Positions 42,821 through 50,961 of a stretch of DNA of 64,000 nt are shown here, one piece after another. The notes below the pieces were generated by a model. That model saw nothing but the letters and a program-made list of their open reading frames with translations. It had not been told where the DNA came from and searched no databases. Made by a program: the position numbers and the translations under genes. The stretch's first letter is position 1, and every line of letters starts with the position of its first letter. The stretch is from Lachnospiraceae bacterium (GTDB taxonomy: Bacteria > Bacillota > Clostridia > Lachnospirales > Lachnospiraceae), in the NCBI GenBank assembly GCA_029053015.1, contig JAIDHX010000036.1, forward strand, positions 124,001 to 188,000. The letters run 5' to 3'.

Positions 42821-43681
42821 ATGAAAATCGGATTTATAGGTTTGGGTATCATGGGTGAATCCATGTGTGAGAATATCATCAAAAAACATGACGATCAGGT
42901 ATTTGTATTTGATTTTGTGGAAGAGAAAGTAAAGCAGCTGGCCGCTAAAGGCGCCGCAGCCTGCAAGAATTCAACGGAAGTGGCAAAGCAATCGCAGGTG
43001 ATTATTTCCATGGTTCCGAAGTCGGAGCACTCTAAAAGCGTCTACACAGAGATTCTTCCGGTACTGAACGAATCAAAGACATGTATCGATATGAGTACGA
43101 TTGATCCGGCCGTTTCCGTGGAGATATCGAAGATGGTCAAAGCAACCGGAGCACAGTTCCTGGACGCTCCTGTCGTAAAGAGTAAACCGGCTGCCATTGC
43201 CGGAAAGCTCGGCATCTATGTGGGCGGCGATGAAGAGGCTTATGAGCAGATCAAACCGATTCTGTCTTATATGGGAGAAAATGTAATCCGCATGGGCGGC
43301 AACGGAAAAGGTCTGGTCATGAAGATCTGTCACAATGCGCTGGTGGCGCAGATTCAGAACGGAGTCAACGAGACTTCCGTATTGGCGGCGGCAAACGGTA
43401 TCGATATTATGACTTTTGCCCAGGCAATTTCTTACGGCGGAGGGCAGAACTTCTATCTGGATTCGAAAAAAGAAGTGATTTCCAAAGAGGATTACACGAC
43501 GGCATTTTCTGTGGAAAATATGTCCAAAGACGTCAATATCTGCATGGAACTTGCGAAAGAGTGCCAGGTATCCATGCCGGGCGCGGCGAATGTAAAGCGC
43601 GTCTATGATACAGCCATGGAAGCCGGTTACGGGAAAGAGGACTTCTGTGCTACAGTCAAAGTTGTCAGGGAGCAGAAATAA
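42821..43681 (+). CDS. 3-hydroxyisobutyrate dehydrogenase family (YihU-like), probable sulfolactaldehyde reductase
   Basis: 'MKIGFIGLGIMGESMCENIIKKHD'; 'FLDAPVVKSKPAAIAGKLGIYVGG'; 'GNGKGLVMKICHNAL'. Confidence 0.8.
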   Translation: MKIGFIGLGIMGESMCENIIKKHDDQVFVFDFVEEKVKQLAAKGAAACKNSTEVAKQSQVIISMVPKSEHSKSVYTEILPVLNESKTCIDMSTIDPAVSVEISKMVKATGAQFLDAPVVKSKPAAIAGKLGIYVGGDEEAYEQIKPILSYMGENVIRMGGNGKGLVMKICHNALVAQIQNGVNETSVLAAANGIDIMTFAQAISYGGGQNFYLDSKKEVISKEDYTTAFSVENMSKDVNICMELAKECQVSMPGAANVKRVYDTAMEAGYGKEDFCATVKVVREQK

Positions 43682-44364
43682 TGGAACGTTTAGAACGCCT
43701 GAATCAGGTAAATAATGTAAAAATTTATCCGGTGGAATCGGAAGAATTTGCAAGTTACGGGAGGATTCTTCACGGATATGATTTTTCGGAAGCCATTTCC
43801 TATATGGAAAAAGAGACTTCCGTTCCGAAGAATGGAAATATCTATATTGCTTCACAGGAGGAGCTGGAAGCGCTTCCCGTTATGCAGAACGTATCCCGCC
43901 TGCTTTACGGCGGGATGCTGGTTCAGGCGGGATACTGTAACGGAAGAAACAGTACATATAATGGTTTTGAGTACCATAAAGGAAGCGAAATCAACATAGC
44001 GGTTACGGATTTTATGCTGGTGCTCGGGCATACCTGGGATATTCGGGACAATCACTACCGGAATGAGGACGCGCAGGTATTTTTCCTGCAAAAAGGAACG
44101 GCTATCGAGATGTATCAGACAACCCTGCACCTTTCGCCGCTGCGCGTGATGGAGGAAGGCTTTAAAGATATCGTAATTCTGCCCAAAGGCACCAATACTC
44201 CGCTGACGGAAGAGGAAAAAGAAAGCGCAGGTGTTGGTGACAGGGAGAAAGAGCTTCTGCTTATGCGCAATAAATGGGTGTTAGCGCATCCGGACAGAGA
44301 ACCGTTGATCAGGCAGGGTGCATATCCCGGCATCATCGGCGAGAACAAGGAATTGTTTTTTTAA
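43681..44364 (+). CDS. DUF4867-like protein, candidate SQ isomerase/accessory of sulfoglycolysis
   Basis: Sequence and position in operon; 'YHKGSEINIAVTDFMLVLGHTWDI' cupin-like; overlaps the upstream stop. Confidence 0.6.
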   Translation: MERLERLNQVNNVKIYPVESEEFASYGRILHGYDFSEAISYMEKETSVPKNGNIYIASQEELEALPVMQNVSRLLYGGMLVQAGYCNGRNSTYNGFEYHKGSEINIAVTDFMLVLGHTWDIRDNHYRNEDAQVFFLQKGTAIEMYQTTLHLSPLRVMEEGFKDIVILPKGTNTPLTEEEKESAGVGDREKELLLMRNKWVLAHPDREPLIRQGAYPGIIGENKELFF

Positions 44365-44382
44365 AAGGAGTATGGAAGAAAA

Positions 44383-45126
44383 ATGAAAGAATTATTTTTC
44401 TTTTTGACAATCTTCCTTGCAAATATTATCCAGGGAATTACAGGATTTGCGGGAACCATTCTTGCGATGCCGTTTGGTATTATGCTGATGGGATATGATG
44501 TGACAAAGCCGGTATTGAATGTGCTGGGATTATTGTCAGGTATCTACGTATTTCTGGGTAACCGCGAGCATGTGAACCGGAAAGAATTAAAGCGGATTGT
44601 TCTTGTCATGGTAATCGGTATCTTTGCAGGCATGGGGCTGAAAAATTTTGTCGGAACCAACCAAATGATTTTATATCAGGCATTGGGAAGCTTCGTAGTC
44701 CTGCTTGCCGTGCATGGTCTGTACCGGATGATGGCAGCTAGGAAAAAGCAGGAAGAGGACGGGCAAAAGGAACACCGCCTGAAGGACTTCCTGCTCTTAA
44801 CTGCGGCGGGAGTCGTACATGGCATCTTTGTGTCAGGAGGTCCGCTGCTGATTGGATATCTGACCGGAAGGATATCTGACAAAAGGTCTTTTCGGGCTAC
44901 GATTTCCACTGTCTGGATTTTGCTGAATACCATTATATTGATTGGGGATATCCATGCGGGGATGTGGAATAAAGACAATCTGTGCATTCTGGGTATCTCT
45001 TTTCCGGTTTTGATGGCCGGAATGTTTGTAGGCGGGAAATTGTATCGGATTATGAGCCAGAAATTTTTCATGATTCTGACATATGTTTTGCTGCTGATTT
45101 CGGGAGTGACACTATTTTGCAAATAG
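44383..45126 (+). CDS. TauE/SafE (TSUP) family permease, candidate sulfonate exporter
   Basis: 'LANIIQGITGFAGTILAMPFGIMLMGYD', 8-TM-like, 'GIFVSGGPLLIGYL'. Confidence 0.8.
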   Translation: MKELFFFLTIFLANIIQGITGFAGTILAMPFGIMLMGYDVTKPVLNVLGLLSGIYVFLGNREHVNRKELKRIVLVMVIGIFAGMGLKNFVGTNQMILYQALGSFVVLLAVHGLYRMMAARKKQEEDGQKEHRLKDFLLLTAAGVVHGIFVSGGPLLIGYLTGRISDKRSFRATISTVWILLNTIILIGDIHAGMWNKDNLCILGISFPVLMAGMFVGGKLYRIMSQKFFMILTYVLLLISGVTLFCK

Positions 45127-45170
45127 GAAGATGAAAAGGAGAAGGTTGAGAAAGGAGCAAGGGTATCATA

Positions 45171-46511
45171 ATGAAAAAATTTGAAGTTGCATATATACCG
45201 GTGGGAGTTCCCACATTTCATTTGGAAAGCGCAGGTAAAGAATTCGAGAAGTCGATCGCTTTGTTGCGGTCCGTTGCGGAAGATGTGAAGGTTCCTGATG
45301 AGATGTTGTTGTCGTTAGACCTCTTGAAAGAATTTATGAAGGATTTACATCCGGATCTGATTGTGCTGCAGAATATTACGTTTGCAAACTCAGCCTATGT
45401 TTCAGAGGTGCTGGCAGCATTCGATTGTCCGATACTGCTCTGGACGCTCAGGGAGCCGGTGATAGACGGCGGAAGACTTCGTCTGAATTCTCTGACAGGC
45501 GCATATTCTGCGGCAAATATGATTAAAACATTTCGCGAGGAGCCGTTTACCTATGTATTCGGCGCGCCGCAGGAAGAAGAAGTAATCGCTGCGGTGACTT
45601 CTGCCGTGCGGGCGGCAAAGCTGAAATTTGATATGAAGAATCTGAAATTAACGGCAATCGGACATACGCCGCAGGGATTTGGTTTTGGCCGTGCACTGGA
45701 TTCGGAGCTCTTAAAAACATTTGGTGTGAGACTGGAGTCTATCGAGGCAAGGGAATTAATTGACAGAGCGAAAACCTTTTCCGATGAGGAAGTATCGGAG
45801 TATCTGGATGATGCGCGGAGCCGTATATGCGGATTAGAGAATATTGCGCAAGAGAATGTTTTGAATTTTGCAAGGCTGTATAAGGCATATAAGGAATATG
45901 TGAAAGAAAATCATGTCGGTGCGATCGCTTCCCGCTGCTGGCCGGACTTTTTTACCGCGTTTGGAACACCGGTATGTGCTGTTCTGGCAATGCTGAATGA
46001 TCTTGGGGTGGCTGCAAGCTGCGAGGCGGATACCTATGGAGCTTTATCGATGTATCTGGGGATGCGGCTGACAGATAAGCCGGTATTCTTCGGTGATCCG
46101 GTCTCCATGGATGAAAAAGAGAACACGATCACATATTGGCACTGTGGGACAGCGGCATGTTCTCTGGCAAAGGAAGAACCGGGGGCATGCGCGGATGTGC
46201 ACTGCAACAGGAAAATCGGCCCGACACTGGATTTCGCCTGTAAGGCAGCGGAAAGTGTTACGGTATTCCGGATAGGAAGAAAGCCGGACGGGACATTCCG
46301 CTTCTTTATCACAGAAGGAGAGGCATTGGATACGCCAAAGCAGTTTAACGGAACCTCCATTGTCGTGAAAACCTGCAATCCTGCAAGGCAGATTGTGGAA
46401 AACAGTGTACTGGCAGGCTGGGAGCCGCATTTTGTCGTAATCTACGGAAATGTAAAAAAAGAACTTGAAATATTAGGAAATATGCTTAATGTAGAAGTGG
46501 TTAATTATTGA
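45171..46511 (+). CDS. L-fucose/L-arabinose isomerase family protein
   Basis: 'DCPILLWTLREPVIDGGRLRLNSLTGAYSAANMIK'; 'AIASRCWPDFFTAFGTPVCAVLAMLNDLGVAASCEADTYGALSMYLG'. Confidence 0.8.
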   Translation: MKKFEVAYIPVGVPTFHLESAGKEFEKSIALLRSVAEDVKVPDEMLLSLDLLKEFMKDLHPDLIVLQNITFANSAYVSEVLAAFDCPILLWTLREPVIDGGRLRLNSLTGAYSAANMIKTFREEPFTYVFGAPQEEEVIAAVTSAVRAAKLKFDMKNLKLTAIGHTPQGFGFGRALDSELLKTFGVRLESIEARELIDRAKTFSDEEVSEYLDDARSRICGLENIAQENVLNFARLYKAYKEYVKENHVGAIASRCWPDFFTAFGTPVCAVLAMLNDLGVAASCEADTYGALSMYLGMRLTDKPVFFGDPVSMDEKENTITYWHCGTAACSLAKEEPGACADVHCNRKIGPTLDFACKAAESVTVFRIGRKPDGTFRFFITEGEALDTPKQFNGTSIVVKTCNPARQIVENSVLAGWEPHFVVIYGNVKKELEILGNMLNVEVVNY

Positions 46512-46521
46512 GCGAATTTTT

Positions 46522-46600
46522 ATGGGGCTTTCCGAGAAATCGGGAGGCCCTTTTTACGTTCTGAAATAGGTGGAAGGGTTGACAAAAGTTGATTATATGA
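46522..46600 (+). repeat. Copy of tuf terminator/downstream segment
   Basis: About 90% identical by eye to 28373-28452, including the GGGCTTTCC...CCC terminator hairpin. Confidence 0.85.
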
Positions 46601-46601
46601 T

Positions 46602-46622
46602 AAACTTAACAGTGTTAAGTTT
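46602..46622. promoter_or_regulatory. Perfect 21-bp palindrome, probable TetR operator
   Basis: AAACTTAACA-G-TGTTAAGTTT immediately upstream of tetR-family gene. Confidence 0.75.
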
Positions 46623-46632
46623 GGAGGTTGAG

Positions 46633-47208
46633 ATGGATAAAAAATATCATCATGGAGATTTAAAAATTCAATTAATAAAGACCGGTTTGCATATGATACA
46701 AGAAGACGGAATTCATAAGTTGTCTTTAAGAAAACTGGCGCAGTTGTGTAATGTCAGCGAAGCTGCGCCTTATAGTCATTTTAAAAATAAGGGCGAATTA
46801 TTGATTGCAATTCAAGAATATATAACCGAACAATTGCAAAAATGTCTGGAAGATGCCTATGAGAGAACAGAGCATGGTAATTCCCCGATAGCAATATTAA
46901 ACATGGGAAAAGCTTATGTCCAATTTTTTATTAGGTATCCCGAATACTATTCATTTTTATTTGCACAACCTTATTTGAAGATAGATTTATCTATGGGTAA
47001 TGAACCAAATGCATTTGAGCCTTTTCAATACTATAAGGAGAAGGCATATACGATTTATAAGAACGAAGGTTTCAGTGAGGAACGTATTAAGTATGGTATT
47101 ATCGCCATGTGGGCAAAGGTTCATGGTATTGCAGCTATTGCTTCGATGCAAGGCGTAAAGAGAGATTTTGAATGGGAAGATGTTTTAGATAAAATATTGG
47201 TTGAATAG
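46633..47208 (+). CDS. TetR/AcrR family transcriptional regulator
   Basis: 'HHGDLKIQLIKTGLHMIQEDGIHKLSLRKLAQLCNVSEAAPYSHFKNKGELLIAI'. Confidence 0.92.
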   Translation: MDKKYHHGDLKIQLIKTGLHMIQEDGIHKLSLRKLAQLCNVSEAAPYSHFKNKGELLIAIQEYITEQLQKCLEDAYERTEHGNSPIAILNMGKAYVQFFIRYPEYYSFLFAQPYLKIDLSMGNEPNAFEPFQYYKEKAYTIYKNEGFSEERIKYGIIAMWAKVHGIAAIASMQGVKRDFEWEDVLDKILVE

Positions 47209-47218
47209 GTGATACATA

Positions 47219-48316
47219 ATGAAAAGAAAGAGAGTGCCTAAAATGATAATAGGTTTTTCGGTGTTTGCTGCAGTTTTACTGCTGTTAATTTTAATTGTTT
47301 TTCCACCAAGCAGGGGCATAATACCGCAATTTTGTAATGAAAATGGAGAAATTATTGAGAATAGCATAGCCGAAAAGTGTTATTTAGAAGTTGAAGATGG
47401 AAATCTCGGAATGATTATTATGGCAAAGGATATTAGTAATCCGGTCTTATTGGTTTGCGGAGGGGGACCGGGAATTCCGGAATATTTGATGGAATATAGG
47501 TATCCGTCCGGTCTTGCAGATAAATTTGTGGTTTGCTATTTGGAATATAGGGGAACCGGATTATCATACAGCTCTGATATCAAAGCAGAAGAGATGACCA
47601 CGGAAATATATATATCAGATGTTGTTGCAGTAAGCAAATATTTGTCCGAAAGATTTGGACAAGAGAAAATATATATTATGGGACATTCGTTTGGTACATA
47701 TATTGCCATCAAAACAGTACAGCGATATCCGGATTATTATCATGCATATATAGCAATGGCGCAGATTTGCAATCAGACAGAGTCTGAATATATGGCATAT
47801 GATTATATGAAAGCTCAATATGAGCAGCTAGGTAATACCAAAATGGTTGAGAAATTTGAGAATTGTCCGATTCGAGAATCCGATGAAATGTATGCAAAGT
47901 ATTTTTCATCTTCTTTGCGTGATACAGCAATGCATGAGTTAGGCGTTGGTACAACAAGAGATATGGACTCTGTAATTACCGGAATTTTCTTCCCAAGTTT
48001 GAGATGTAAGGCTTATACCTGGCAGGAAAGAATAAATATATGGAGAGGGAAAGGGCTGTCTGCACAATTTCCTGTTGTAAAGGATTCTACGCATTTCAAT
48101 GCTTTTAGTGAAGTACCTTCTTTACAGATTCCTATTTACTTTTTTGCAGGAAAATACGATTATACATGCAGTTTTGATTTGCAATATGAGTATTATTTAC
48201 AAATTGATGCACCAATAAAAGAATTTTATGTGTTTAATAATTCGGCGCATAGTCCTATATTTGAAGAGCCGGAAGCGGCATCTAAATTGATTGAAGAGAT
48301 ATTAGAAGTAGAATAG
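47219..48316 (+). CDS. Membrane-anchored alpha/beta hydrolase (proline iminopeptidase-like)
   Basis: 'VLLVCGGGPGIPEYLM...CYLEYRGTGLSYSSD...EKIYIMGHSFGTYIAIKTVQRYP'; N-terminal TM. Confidence 0.85.
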   Translation: MKRKRVPKMIIGFSVFAAVLLLLILIVFPPSRGIIPQFCNENGEIIENSIAEKCYLEVEDGNLGMIIMAKDISNPVLLVCGGGPGIPEYLMEYRYPSGLADKFVVCYLEYRGTGLSYSSDIKAEEMTTEIYISDVVAVSKYLSERFGQEKIYIMGHSFGTYIAIKTVQRYPDYYHAYIAMAQICNQTESEYMAYDYMKAQYEQLGNTKMVEKFENCPIRESDEMYAKYFSSSLRDTAMHELGVGTTRDMDSVITGIFFPSLRCKAYTWQERINIWRGKGLSAQFPVVKDSTHFNAFSEVPSLQIPIYFFAGKYDYTCSFDLQYEYYLQIDAPIKEFYVFNNSAHSPIFEEPEAASKLIEEILEVE

Positions 48317-48331
48317 TACGAAATTCAGTTT

Positions 48332-48361
48332 GGTTAAGGCAGTGTTGCTACTATCATCGAG
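48332..48361 (+). repeat. Truncated tuf 3'-end repeat, copy 3 (putative att remnant)
   Basis: GGTTaAGGCaGTGTTGCTACTATCATCGAG, 28/30 identical to 28320-28349. Confidence 0.8.
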
Positions 48362-48469
48362 GGGATGGCCTTGTTGTTTGGGGTGTGGTATAATCAGATA
48401 AACAAATCAGAATCAGCAAACAAGCGGAGTTATAAGCTTGGATTGCCTGAATCATGATCGGAGAATAAT

Positions 48470-49462
48470 ATGGGTGAAAATTATAAACCTCCTTTTACAA
48501 TGAATGAGGAGATAACAAATTTAATAGTAGAGATAGGAGAGTATGTTGGTACAATCACAACTTACGATGCTATGCGTCCGAATCCAATTCTCCGCAGGGA
48601 AAATAGGATCAAGACGATACACTCATCTCTGGCGATAGAGCAGAACACGCTTACTTTGGAACAGGTTACGGATGTGATAAATGGAAAGCGGATATTAGGA
48701 CCGCCACAGGATATTCGCGAAGTAAAGAATGCATATGAGGCTTATGAAAGAGTATCCGTGCTTGATCCATACAGTGTGAAAAACCTTTTGCTGGCCCATA
48801 AGATTATGATGGAAGGGCTTGTGAAAGAAGCAGGAAGTTTTCGAAGCGGGAATGTTGGCGTTTATGCCGGAACAGAACTGATTCATGCAGGATCACCGGC
48901 AAAATATGTGCCGGATTTAATGAATCAGTTGTTCACATGGCTGAAGCAATCGAAATATCATCCGCTTGTGAAGTCTTGCGTCTTTCATTATGAGTTTGAG
49001 TTTATTCATCCTTTTGCTGATGGCAATGGTCGGACAGGGAGATTGTGGCAGTCATTGATTTTGCAGAAATGGAAAGAAGTTTTTGCATGGATTCCGGTAG
49101 AAACGCTTGTGTATGAAAATCAGGGGGAATATTATAAGGTACTGAAGCGGGCTGATAACACTGGGGATTCTACCGAATTTGTAGAGTTTATGCTTGGGAT
49201 GATTCGCAATGCCTTAAAGGAGATCAGCGAATCACATAACGGAACAAATGTCGTAATAAATGTCGGCGTAAATGTCGTGACAAATGAGGAAAAAATAATA
49301 GCTCTTTTAAGGCAAGATGGCAATATGTCAGCTAATATGTTGTCTGTATCTGTGGGAATTACCGGAAGGCAGGCACAGCGTATTTTGGCTAAACTAAAGG
49401 CGGAAGGAAAAATAATACGACATGGGGCAAATAAAAACGGTTACTGGGAAGTTATAGATTAA
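48470..49462 (+). CDS. Fic family protein with C-terminal winged-helix-like domain
   Basis: 'HPFADGNGRTGRLWQ' Fic motif; 'IHSSLAIEQNTLT'. Confidence 0.92.
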   Translation: MGENYKPPFTMNEEITNLIVEIGEYVGTITTYDAMRPNPILRRENRIKTIHSSLAIEQNTLTLEQVTDVINGKRILGPPQDIREVKNAYEAYERVSVLDPYSVKNLLLAHKIMMEGLVKEAGSFRSGNVGVYAGTELIHAGSPAKYVPDLMNQLFTWLKQSKYHPLVKSCVFHYEFEFIHPFADGNGRTGRLWQSLILQKWKEVFAWIPVETLVYENQGEYYKVLKRADNTGDSTEFVEFMLGMIRNALKEISESHNGTNVVINVGVNVVTNEEKIIALLRQDGNMSANMLSVSVGITGRQAQRILAKLKAEGKIIRHGANKNGYWEVID

Positions 49463-49497
49463 AAATCCGAAACAGTGTATAGCTTTTTGGTGAGGAA

Positions 49498-49965
49498 ATG
49501 ATAATGAAAGAAATAATTGCATATGAGATGTCTTTCGATAAAACATTGGAGTATCAGAATGATATAAATTGTGTTCCTTTTCAAGAACAATACTGGAATG
49601 AGTATATGAGAATATATAATGAATGTTTTTATCAAATGAGAAAAGTATTGGAGGTTGAGCCAATAAACTTTTATTCTGACTACTCTCAAATCAAAGATAA
49701 AATAAACGATATCTTTCTTTATTTGCAAAATGGAGTAATAGTAGGAGCTGTTTCCTGCTATGGAAATGAGTTAGATGATTTAATTGTCGCGAAATCGTTT
49801 CAAGGACAGGGGATAGGGCAAAAACTGTTATTATGGGGAATGAATCATATAAAGGAACAAAGCTACGAAGAAATTCTTTTACATGTAGCTGAATGGAACC
49901 AAAATGCAGTGAAGTTGTATTTGAAAAATGGATTTAGTATCAAGAAAAAGGAAAAGGTTCGTTAG
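49498..49965 (+). CDS. GNAT family N-acetyltransferase
   Basis: 'DDLIVAKSFQGQGIGQKLLLWGMNHIKEQ...WNQNAVKLYLKNGFSIKKKEKVR'. Confidence 0.85.
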   Translation: MIMKEIIAYEMSFDKTLEYQNDINCVPFQEQYWNEYMRIYNECFYQMRKVLEVEPINFYSDYSQIKDKINDIFLYLQNGVIVGAVSCYGNELDDLIVAKSFQGQGIGQKLLLWGMNHIKEQSYEEILLHVAEWNQNAVKLYLKNGFSIKKKEKVR

Positions 49966-50076
49966 AGTTGGGTTCGCTTGGGGGAAGTAGAATGTTTAGT
50001 ATGTTTTGTCTTTAGTGATATGAAAGATGTGGTGCTGCTGTTATGGAGTAAGATTGATTTTATCAGTAAAGCTACT

Positions 50077-50109
50077 ATATCCCGTCGAGAAATCGACGGG
50101 ATATTTTTG
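50077..50109 (+). terminator. Intrinsic terminator
   Basis: ATATCCCGTCGA gaaa TCGACGGGATAT TTTT, perfect 12-bp stem with GAAA loop. Confidence 0.85.
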
Positions 50110-50197
50110 CATAGACTATTTATTTGGAAACATAGGATGATTTCTTGGACGGAAAAGAGTATCATGTAATTATGATGATTTAGAAGGAGGAGTCATA

Positions 50198-50596
50198 ATG
50201 CAGAATAAAGCGCAGGCACTTATGGAAAAAATAGGTATTAAAGAATTATTTGAAATTCCGCATGGAAAATTACAAGGCAGCACAGTACTTGCTACAAATG
50301 AAAAAGAAAATTTAACGGTTTCACAATTGCTGAAATCTGCGGAGTATTTAATTAAATTTATAAAAAGTAATTTTGATGTAGATGAATATCGGTATTCGAC
50401 TACTATAATTTTCTTAAAGTCAGTGCAATTAGTGCTAAATAATGGGAAAGCAGATAAACCAAGTAAAGAGGATGCACACATTATTATAGATGTTATACAT
50501 GAGATAGCGGATATGCGTGCTAAAAACGACTATGAAAAGAAATTAAATGAAGAAATTGCAGTGTCATTAAACTGTCTGATTGAAATATTAAAATAG
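50198..50596 (+). CDS. Hypothetical protein
   Basis: RBS aaggagg; complete ORF upstream of R-M operon. Confidence 0.45.
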   Translation: MQNKAQALMEKIGIKELFEIPHGKLQGSTVLATNEKENLTVSQLLKSAEYLIKFIKSNFDVDEYRYSTTIIFLKSVQLVLNNGKADKPSKEDAHIIIDVIHEIADMRAKNDYEKKLNEEIAVSLNCLIEILK

Positions 50597-50741
50597 ACCA
50601 TGTATTTTACATCTTTTGGAATAATATTTAATTTTCAAATTATAATATTTGATTTTTCAAATTGTTAATTTGATAAAATAGTGTTACAATTTATAATAAG
50701 GTATTCAGCGCTGACTTATAGAAAGCGAGAGGAATAAAATT

Positions 50742-50945
50742 ATGGCAATCAGTTATAACGGATTATGGAAGTTATTGATTGATAAGGGTATGAAAAAGGG
50801 CGATTTATGTAAAAGTACAGGTTTAAGCTCTAGTACCATGGCGAAAATGACTAATGGAGAGTCTGTGAATTTATCTGTTCTGGAACGTATATGCGCAGAA
50901 CTTGATTGTGATTTTGGAGACTTAGTAAATTATAAAAAACCTTAG
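50742..50945 (+). CDS. Small XRE/Cro-type HTH protein, probable R-M operon regulator
   Basis: 'LWKLLIDKGMKKGDLCKSTGLSSSTMAKMTNGESVNLSVLERICAELDCDFGDLV'. Confidence 0.85.
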   Translation: MAISYNGLWKLLIDKGMKKGDLCKSTGLSSSTMAKMTNGESVNLSVLERICAELDCDFGDLVNYKKP

Positions 50946-50961
50946 GAGGAAGCTGATAAAG

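Noticed and set aside
28353-48361. Tyrosine/serine recombinase or transposase within the tuf-tail-bounded cassettes
   Set aside because: No ORF shows recognisable integrase or transposase motifs, so mobility is inferred from repeats only.
49978-50169. 63-aa ORF 49978-50169
   Set aside because: It spans a perfect 12-bp-stem intrinsic terminator (50077-50109); likely non-coding.
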